Source of the DNA: Lysinibacillus piscis
GTDB taxonomy: Bacteria > Bacillota > Bacilli > Bacillales_A > Planococcaceae
Assembly: GCF_026012395.1 (NCBI RefSeq)
Contig: NZ_BRZA01000001.1
Coordinates: 868,001 to 932,000 of the forward strand
Length of the DNA: 64,000 bases
Reading direction: 5' to 3'
The position numbers and the translations under genes were made by a program. This document shows, piece after piece, positions 58,156 to 64,000 of this stretch (its first letter is position 1; every line of letters begins with the position of its first letter). The notes below the pieces were generated by a model. The model did not search any database, was not told the DNA's origin, and was given only the letters and a program-made list of their open reading frames with translations.

Positions 58156-58545
58156 TTATATTTTTTCGTCTACAATCATACCAAGCATTTTTTGCATTTC
58201 ATAAAAAGCATCTAGTAATTTCTTCGGTGGAATTTCTTTAACTACTTCATCTGTCTCACGGTCCACTACTGTTATATAATAACGATCTAAGCCTTCATGA
58301 TATTTAAATTTTGCAGTATTGTGATTTACTTCTAACATTGTATTCATTTTTTCAACAGCTTCTTGCACTTTTACTTTTATGTCCTCTTCATCGCTCAGTT
58401 GTTGTCCCTGTTCTACATTGAATGTCACATTTTTCATTGTAGTGTCGCTTCCTTGCTTTACTACATTTTCCACTGTTTGTGTGCTTGTAAAAATCGACTT
58501 ATTCATATTTGTTGCACTCGTATCTACATTCCCTGTAATACGCAT
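58156..58545 (-). CDS. flaG: FlaG-family flagellar protein
   Basis: Product of 129 aa. A poorly conserved N-terminal part is followed by the FlaG domain (about 55-125: VQEAVEKMNTMLEVNHNTAKFKYHEGLDRYYITVVDRETDEVVKEIPPKKLLDA, a pattern diagnostic of the family when read in pieces). In Campylobacter, FlaG limits filament length. ATG after GGAGG. First gene of the flaG-fliD-fliT-fliS run. Confidence 0.92.
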   Translation of the reverse strand: MRITGNVDTSATNMNKSIFTSTQTVENVVKQGSDTTMKNVTFNVEQGQQLSDEEDIKVKVQEAVEKMNTMLEVNHNTAKFKYHEGLDRYYITVVDRETDEVVKEIPPKKLLDAFYEMQKMLGMIVDEKI

Positions 58546-58598
58546 ATTTTCATCCTCCTTGACTCTAATACAAATATCATTACTACTAGTATCGGATT

Positions 58599-58639
58599 AA
58601 AAAAAGAGAATTTCAGTTTTTTCTAAAACTAAAACTCTC
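58599..58639 (-). terminator. Terminator of the glycan operon
   Basis: GAGAATTTCAGTTTT (58606-58620) pairs imperfectly with AAAACTAAAACTCTC (58625-58639); minus-strand TTTTTTT from 58599-58605. It separates the glycan operon from flaG, and the stem overlaps the last codons of the aminotransferase. Confidence 0.8.
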
Positions 58640-59783
58640 TATTTTGATTATCTTTTACAATAGCAATCAGTGTACGAATTACAAATTGAATTTCCTCATC
58701 AGTCAAACTTGGATGAATTGGTAATGTTAAAGCCTGCTCATACCACTTCTCTGCTACTGGACATAACCCTTTGAAATAACCAAGTTGCTGATAATACGGG
58801 TGCCAGTAAACTGGAATATAATGTACATGTACACCAATATTTGTAGCACGCATAGCTTCAAATACATGCTTACGATTTGCACTCTTTAATTGAAGCATAT
58901 ACAAATGCCAACCAGATTGCGTATGCTCCAACTGTTGTGGTATTTGAATGCCTTCTACATCTTTTAATGCATTTGTGTACATAGTGGCAATATCACGGCG
59001 ACGCTGTAAAAATAAATCCAGCTTTGCCATTTGTGAAATCCCAAGTGCCGCCTGCAAATCTGTCATCCGATAATTATAGCCGAGGTCTGTCATTTCATAA
59101 TACCAGTCGCCTTGCTCATCTGCATAAGCCGTATGCTCAATACCATGACTACGGAATCTTAATAATTTTTTATAGTATTCTTCATTGTCAGTAACAATGA
59201 CACCACCCTCTGCTGTCGTAATAGGCTTCACTGGATGAAAACTAAACATGGTCATATGTGCCTGTGTCCCAACTTTGCGCCCTTTATAGTTGGCTCCAAA
59301 AGAATGAGCTCCATCTTCAATCACAACTAAATTATGTTCCTTTGCAATTTGCATAATAGCATCCATATTTGCTGGCTGCCCTGTGAAATCAACAGGAATA
59401 ATCGCTTTTGTTTTTGATGTGATTTTTGCTCGTATTTGGGTAGGGTCAATATTGTATGTTACTGCATCAATATCTGCAAATACAACTGTTCCTCCAACAT
59501 ATCGTACACAGTTTGCACTGGCAGCAAAAGTAATAGGCGATGTAATAACTTCATCATCTTCACCAATTCCAGTAGCATAACAAGCGCCATGTAGAGCTGC
59601 TGTACCATTACAAAAAGCTACTGCATATTTTGCACCAACATAATTTGCAACAGCCTGCTCAAACTCTAAAATTTTTGGTCCTTGCGTTAGATTAGGCGAG
59701 CGTAGCGTATCAATGACTAATTGGATATCTTCATCATCAATCGATTGTCGTCCATAAGATATAAAGTGACTGAATTTTTCCAT
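58629..59783 (-). CDS. DegT/DnrJ/EryC1/StrS sugar aminotransferase (PseC-like)
   Basis: Product of 384 aa. PLP-dependent transaminase that installs an amino group on a nucleotide-linked keto sugar. The PLP lysine is in SFHPVKPITTAEGG (about residue 185), with AFCNGTAALHGA (about 58-69) binding phosphate and EDGAHSFGA holding the PLP-contacting Asp. The SFHxxKxITTxEGG pattern resembles PseC and other UDP-4-keto-hexosamine transaminases; the actual substrate is unknown. It starts 2 bp after the formyltransferase. Last gene of the five-gene operon. Confidence 0.92.
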   Translation of the reverse strand: MEKFSHFISYGRQSIDDEDIQLVIDTLRSPNLTQGPKILEFEQAVANYVGAKYAVAFCNGTAALHGACYATGIGEDDEVITSPITFAASANCVRYVGGTVVFADIDAVTYNIDPTQIRAKITSKTKAIIPVDFTGQPANMDAIMQIAKEHNLVVIEDGAHSFGANYKGRKVGTQAHMTMFSFHPVKPITTAEGGVIVTDNEEYYKKLLRFRSHGIEHTAYADEQGDWYYEMTDLGYNYRMTDLQAALGISQMAKLDLFLQRRRDIATMYTNALKDVEGIQIPQQLEHTQSGWHLYMLQLKSANRKHVFEAMRATNIGVHVHYIPVYWHPYYQQLGYFKGLCPVAEKWYEQALTLPIHPSLTDEEIQFVIRTLIAIVKDNQNREF

Positions 59784-59785
59784 TG

Positions 59786-60592
59786 TTATTCCTCATTTCG
59801 CAATGCAGAAATTATTGATGGTTCTATCCTCGACAATTTACCATCTAAAAATTGGTCTACAATATCATTGTTATAAACGTTATACACAAAGCGTAAATGC
59901 TGTGGCATCCAATCTGTTCCAATCCATAGCTTACCATTGCCTTTCTGAGGTGTATAAATTATTTTTTCTAATGGTGTACTTTGAATAATACTAATTAAAT
60001 CTTCGGCTACTTGTATAACTGCCTTACATGCCACATCATGAAGTCCATCACTATAAGCTAATGTCGGGACAGCTTGATGTACAATTTCTCCAGCATCTAA
60101 ACGAGTTGTTAACCGATGCACTGTCATACCTGCCCAATTTGGTCGTAGCATAAAGAATGGCCAAAATAGCGTTGTGTTGCCTTTATACCATGGTGAAAGA
60201 CCACCATGAATATTCCATGAATGCTCTGGCATCACTTCTAGCAATTCCTTACTTAACATATGAACACCATAGCTAATAGCTAAATCAAATGTTTGATTTT
60301 TCACCCACTCAATTGTTTCCGCACTATTTAATGTGCTATGGGATACTTTAAATGTCAAAATGTCTGTGTGAACTGTAGCATGCCCTTGAAAATGACGTTG
60401 TTCTGCTTCATCACGATCAGCAAAATGACGGATAAAATTTTCCTCATCTATTTTTTCCAAATGAGCTGGTGGCTGCGGAACAAATTCTTCACGTACTTCT
60501 ATAATATGAGCAGCTACTATACCCAATTTTGAGAGCTCGTTTACTAAATATAAATGCCTTGGATGTGAGCCTGTCAACAACAAAACTTTCAT
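59786..60592 (-). CDS. Formyltransferase-family enzyme (sugar N-formyltransferase candidate)
   Basis: Product of 268 aa starting at the ATG 60590-60592, eight bases after AGGAG; the GTG two codons earlier overlaps the preceding stop and is too close. The core SWNIHGGLSPWYKGNTTLFW holds the Asn-x-His of the formyl-THF catalytic triad (about residue 130), and the later LDAGEIVHQ holds the Asp. Methionyl-tRNA formyltransferase is unlikely because the C-terminal tRNA domain is missing. Next to an aminotransferase, it probably formylates the new amino sugar with N10-formyl-THF. Confidence 0.85.
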   Translation of the reverse strand: MKVLLLTGSHPRHLYLVNELSKLGIVAAHIIEVREEFVPQPPAHLEKIDEENFIRHFADRDEAEQRHFQGHATVHTDILTFKVSHSTLNSAETIEWVKNQTFDLAISYGVHMLSKELLEVMPEHSWNIHGGLSPWYKGNTTLFWPFFMLRPNWAGMTVHRLTTRLDAGEIVHQAVPTLAYSDGLHDVACKAVIQVAEDLISIIQSTPLEKIIYTPQKGNGKLWIGTDWMPQHLRFVYNVYNNDIVDQFLDGKLSRIEPSIISALRNEE

Positions 60593-60594
60593 TT

Positions 60595-61932
60595 TCACAA
60601 CTCCTGTTCTTCATAAAAAGGACCTGTTAATAACCCATGCTCCTTTAATGCTTCTATAGATATCTCATAATCTTCTAACGGATATGGTAGCGTCTTAGCT
60701 AAATCAGCTAGGCAATGCTTACCATCTGAATAATTTAAAATCGTCAGTATTTGATTTAACTGTTGACGGTTATCAATTTTTTTACTACTTGATTTCCCCC
60801 ATGTTCCGGGAGCATTTATATCAGGATATAAATCATATTTTCCTAACTTCGGCTCACCAAATGGCTTTTGATTTACATAATAACCATTGAGTTCTTGTAG
60901 CTTTAATAATGTTTCAATTTCATCTACGCTTTCCAATAATGCTTCAATAGTCATTGCTTCTTTTGTATCTAATGAATTATGGTAACCAGCATATGTCCCA
61001 TAAATCATTTTTGAAAACTGTCCAACTGGTAAATTAAAACCTGGAGAACAATATTGTCTTTCATCAGAACCATATAACGGTGTAAATGGACGAATTGGCA
61101 TTTCATACTGTTCAAACTGATTTAAACGTGTAATTAATTCATCCATCGGCGTATTAGTAGCACGTGGCTGCTTAAATGAAAGACGGTGCTCCTTGCCACC
61201 TAAACAGGTTAATACAAGTCCAGAATACAAATTTTCTTTCAGTTGCTGTCCATACTTCCACAAATAAGTGATAGAGCCAATTGTCTCTGGTAAAAAAACA
61301 AAGCGATACGTCAATTCTCGGTTATTCCAATTTTTCAAACGATTATATAAAGCTGTTGCGACAAGCGGTCCACTTAATTCATTATTAGCCATTGATGGAT
61401 GGCAAATATATGTACTAATTAACACCTCTTTAGCTGATTTCCCTGGCAACACTACTTGTGCAAGATTCAATTCACCATCTACTTTTTCACTATCAATATA
61501 CACATGATATTGCCCATCCACTAAACTATCCAACTGATTTTGGCTCATGCAAAAACCCCAACGTTCCTTATAATAAGAAATTACATAAGGAACAGCATTA
61601 GGTAAATGAGGAATTGTATGTACATGCTGTTTCAATTCTTCCAACGATAACCATTGATTAATTGGTTCACTGTAATTGACAACATGTAAATTTAAATTTT
61701 TTATATCAATTACTGTATTTCCTTGTGCATCTTTAATCCACGCTTCACGAATAACCCACTCTTTTGGAATTTCCCAATCGAATACTTCTGTACCTGTTGG
61801 AATGCCTTCCATTTCTAGCGGGATATATTCTTGTAAAATACGGATTGTTTCGCGAACGCCTTCTCCTGTAATACTACGCATAATAGGAAAGAGACGATCG
61901 AATAGTTTATCTATTTCCTGTAATTCATTCAT
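60595..61932 (-). CDS. DUF4910 aminopeptidase-like protein of glycan clusters
   Basis: Product of 445 aa. The N-terminal ~370 residues belong to DUF4910 with an M28-type aminopeptidase fold. STYICHPSMANNELSGP is the zinc-ligand region, in which the usual Asp-Asn of M28 reads Asn-Glu, and FLPETIGS holds a catalytic-type Glu. Further candidate ligands are in YAGYHNSLDT. The last ~70 residues (ILTILNYSDGKHCLADLAKTL) form a winged-helix domain. Such proteins recur in polysaccharide and flagellin-glycan loci and may act on amino-acid-linked sugars. Overlaps the next gene's start region by 4 bp or less. Confidence 0.8.
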   Translation of the reverse strand: MNELQEIDKLFDRLFPIMRSITGEGVRETIRILQEYIPLEMEGIPTGTEVFDWEIPKEWVIREAWIKDAQGNTVIDIKNLNLHVVNYSEPINQWLSLEELKQHVHTIPHLPNAVPYVISYYKERWGFCMSQNQLDSLVDGQYHVYIDSEKVDGELNLAQVVLPGKSAKEVLISTYICHPSMANNELSGPLVATALYNRLKNWNNRELTYRFVFLPETIGSITYLWKYGQQLKENLYSGLVLTCLGGKEHRLSFKQPRATNTPMDELITRLNQFEQYEMPIRPFTPLYGSDERQYCSPGFNLPVGQFSKMIYGTYAGYHNSLDTKEAMTIEALLESVDEIETLLKLQELNGYYVNQKPFGEPKLGKYDLYPDINAPGTWGKSSSKKIDNRQQLNQILTILNYSDGKHCLADLAKTLPYPLEDYEISIEALKEHGLLTGPFYEEQEL

Positions 61933-61950
61933 GATATAACCTCAATTTTC

Positions 61951-63600
61951 CTATAATTTCAAAGGTATCATCTTATTAAATTGCTCTATAAATTGAGTAT
62001 ATTTCAAAATACCTGTTGCTAACATCGCCTTTTGTCTGTTAATTGCGTCACTATGCAATGGTATCATACTTAAAAATAGCATACTTTCAATAAAATCTAC
62101 GTATAACTTCACATAAGGATCCTGTAAAAATTGTTGCTCAAATAGTTGTACAATTTCCTTATGATGCTCCTTTGTAAAAAGCTCGAATACTATATTAGCT
62201 CCATCCTCTTGAAAATAAAATTGCTCCCGAATAATAAAATCATAATATCCACGGACAGAATGGCTTAATTTTGCCAAATCATATACTGTATCCCCATAAA
62301 TCGAACGCTCTCCGAAAGAACCTCTAGGATCAATAATACGCATAATACCATTATAAATATCATACAAAATATTACTAAAACATAAATCTCCATGCATTAT
62401 AGTAAATTGTTTTGGAAGTTTATGCTTTACATATTGATAAAGTTGACTATATACGTTTTCAAGAGAATTTAATATCTTTTCTAATGGCATAATTACTATA
62501 TGATTAATTTTCTCTACAGTACTCACTTTTTTCAACACTTCTGGCCAATCATAACTTGTTAAACGATTCAATGTTTTTTGTACGTACATATTAAATCTTA
62601 TATCGTCTATATTGACTGTCTGTTGCTGAAATTGATTAAAATGCTCTACTAGATTGCTAATTCGTTCAAAAATTAATCGCCAATCTTCAATAGGCAGATT
62701 ATTAATGACGTATCGTTCTGATAATGATCGATAACTATAATACTCCATTTCAATAAACTCATTTGTATGTTCTATCGAGTAGTTAAAAATTCTTGGTACC
62801 GCATATTGTAAATCTTTAGGTAAATTAATATACCATAGTATTTCATCGATAAATTTCGCTGTATTCTTACTTCGTTTTTGTAAAATGCCCTTTTTGGCAT
62901 CTAAAATAATTTCATTGAATGCTCGTGTTTGTCCTGTGGCCTCAATTAATCGATCCAAATGCCCTAAATCAATCCAACTTTCACGAGTAATTTCGATTAA
63001 CTGTAATGGATACTCTCGATGATATTGTTCCAACGCAACAAATAAAGCATCTATAGTATTATTTTCAGTAAGTACCTCACATAATAGCTGCCTAAAATAC
63101 ATTGGTTGTTGAATATGTATAGTACCTACAACTGCAAAATCTTGCTGTGATATAGATGTTTTATCCTTAAACAGTAGCTCACCTTGATGGATAGTAACAG
63201 TTGTCCAACGCCATGCATCATTTACTTGGCATATCAATATACTATTCGGCGTATGTGCTTCAACATTATGCAGTATTGTATCGCCAAAATGGATTGTCAT
63301 TTGATCTAATTCATTAAAGTGGATTTGTTGCATTAAATGATAGATTGTATGTCCTAATGTTTGTGGCTGTGCAATCTCTACTAATTCCACTTCTAATCGT
63401 GATTTTCTGACATACTGTTCTACCAGAGATTTCCCCTCACATAGCCCTACCAAAATCCTTGAATCCCTGTAATTTTTATGTACATATTGCAATATCGTTT
63501 CATTTTGATACGTTAATAGTACAGGTGGAATATGACCAAATTCCTTTCTTAAATCGGATGCTATATATTTTGCAGAAGGGATAATCACATAGTTTGTCAT
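61951..63600 (-). CDS. Fusion of nucleotidyltransferase-like and APH-type kinase domains
   Basis: Product of 549 aa. Residues ~1-235 look like a sugar nucleotidyltransferase fold (IPSAKYIASDLRKEFGHIPP in place of the usual GxGTR..PK loop; then TIYHLMQQI, IHFGDTIL and ESWIDLGHLDRL), but the glycine-rich NTP loop is degenerate. Residues ~250-549 are an aminoglycoside-phosphotransferase-like kinase: IMHGDLCFSNILYD is the catalytic loop with the Brenner Asp and Asn, and IIDPRGSFGE the metal-binding Asp. It probably phosphorylates a small molecule for the glycan, with the first domain perhaps binding substrate. Its start overlaps the upstream gene's stop (ATGA). Confidence 0.8.
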   Translation of the reverse strand: MTNYVIIPSAKYIASDLRKEFGHIPPVLLTYQNETILQYVHKNYRDSRILVGLCEGKSLVEQYVRKSRLEVELVEIAQPQTLGHTIYHLMQQIHFNELDQMTIHFGDTILHNVEAHTPNSILICQVNDAWRWTTVTIHQGELLFKDKTSISQQDFAVVGTIHIQQPMYFRQLLCEVLTENNTIDALFVALEQYHREYPLQLIEITRESWIDLGHLDRLIEATGQTRAFNEIILDAKKGILQKRSKNTAKFIDEILWYINLPKDLQYAVPRIFNYSIEHTNEFIEMEYYSYRSLSERYVINNLPIEDWRLIFERISNLVEHFNQFQQQTVNIDDIRFNMYVQKTLNRLTSYDWPEVLKKVSTVEKINHIVIMPLEKILNSLENVYSQLYQYVKHKLPKQFTIMHGDLCFSNILYDIYNGIMRIIDPRGSFGERSIYGDTVYDLAKLSHSVRGYYDFIIREQFYFQEDGANIVFELFTKEHHKEIVQLFEQQFLQDPYVKLYVDFIESMLFLSMIPLHSDAINRQKAMLATGILKYTQFIEQFNKMIPLKL

Positions 63601-64000
63601 CTATTCAAATTCACCTCACTAAAAGCTTTATCAAATACTGTAACCTCTGCTGGTGTACCAAGTGGAATAACGTTTTGTGAAGGAATTTTCACATCTTTTA
63701 TGAGCTTACCGCTACGAATCATGGTTTCATAAATTGGTGCTATATATTTTTCAACAGATGATAGATTTGAGTAAGTAACATTATAGTATTCTTTATAATC
63801 ATTAGAAGAAGCAAAATAATAAAGTCCTACAGTTGCCCATTCAGATATACGCCTTTTTTCAGCAATTTCTATTACTTTATTTTGAGCATCTGATTTAGTA
63901 AAACTCCAATGAGTACCTTCAGCTGAAAAAACAGGAATCATACCATCTACTCCTTCTTCTATTTCTATTGCAGCTAAATCCTTAACATATGTATCAATAT
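63597..64000 (-). CDS. Nucleotidyltransferase-like protein, C-terminal part (5' end outside window)
   Basis: The frame is open to the window edge (reads IDTYVKDLAAIEIEEGVDGM before the visible ATG at 63941). It shows the late part of a sugar-nucleotidyltransferase/GT-A-like fold: FSAEGTHWSFTKSDAQNKVIEIAEKR, split by ISEWATVGLYYF. This pattern is common in capsule and flagellin-glycan NTP-transferases. About 134 residues are visible. First visible gene of the operon, coupled to the fusion gene by a 4-bp overlap. Exact nucleotide and sugar cannot be told. Confidence 0.75.
   Translation of the reverse strand, partial: IDTYVKDLAAIEIEEGVDGMIPVFSAEGTHWSFTKSDAQNKVIEIAEKRRISEWATVGLYYFASSNDYKEYYNVTYSNLSSVEKYIAPIYETMIRSGKLIKDVKIPSQNVIPLGTPAEVTVFDKAFSEVNLNR

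Noticed and set aside
59786-60592. Methionyl-tRNA formyltransferase (fmt)
   Set aside because: The catalytic core is shared, but the C-terminal tRNA-binding domain is missing and the context is sugar modification.

Overview
The window is low-GC Firmicute DNA with strong Shine-Dalgarno sites and many GTG/TTG starts. Gene content and order (spx–trpS–fabHF, yitS–yitW, yisKL, addBA, minJ–ctpB, ftsEX, uvrBA, prfB–secA–hpf–fliS–fliD–flaG) follow Bacillus subtilis neighbourhoods brought together in a different order. SLH surface-layer domains, two comK-type genes and the overall style point to the Lysinibacillus/Solibacillus branch of the Bacillales. This is inferred from gene content; no search was run.

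Layout. 1-5.4 kb: spx (partial), a T-box-controlled trpS, a small membrane protein, the FapR-type fabH-fabF operon and yjzD. 5.4-8.4 kb: a CtsR-controlled ClpB without an N-domain, divergent from an Fe-S-type Fnr regulator. 8.4-18.9 kb: a large NHL/Fn3/SLH surface protein, the yitW-yitV and yitU-yitS pairs, a membrane-anchored amylase-like protein lacking its catalytic residues, yisL, yisK and a DUF418 protein. 18.9-28.6 kb: addBA, with addA split in helicase motif III by a complete group II intron. 28.6-31.4 kb: a VTT membrane protein, an XRE-cupin regulator and divergent azlCD, followed by a 4 x 21-bp array with Spo0A-box cores. 31.4-41.2 kb: minJ, ctpB, a ResA-like thioredoxin, a glcT-ptsG unit with an antiterminator site, and ftsE-ftsX with an M23 hydrolase. 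41.5-47.6 kb: a YvlB-like protein and the LexA-box uvrB-uvrA operon. 47.7-51.8 kb: an IDEAL protein, comK, an Rpn-family nuclease, frameshifted prfB, a second ComK-family gene and a candidate small RNA. 51.8-58.6 kb: secA, hpf, a PilZ protein, fliS, fliT-like, fliD and flaG. 58.6-64 kb: a five-gene sugar-modification operon (aminotransferase, formyltransferase, DUF4910 aminopeptidase-like, nucleotidyltransferase-kinase fusion, nucleotidyltransferase) that probably builds the flagellin or surface glycan.

The most notable observations are: (1) an apparently splicing- and homing-competent group II intron in addA whose EBS1, EBS2 and delta pairings to the addA exons can be read directly; (2) a family of structured intergenic repeats with four copies here; (3) the 21-bp-phased TGTCGAA array; (4) two divergent ComK-family genes within 3 kb, with an unexplained small transcription unit beside the second; (5) the GH13 pseudoenzyme; (6) the glycan cluster. 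No tRNA, rRNA, CRISPR array or IS transposase was seen.
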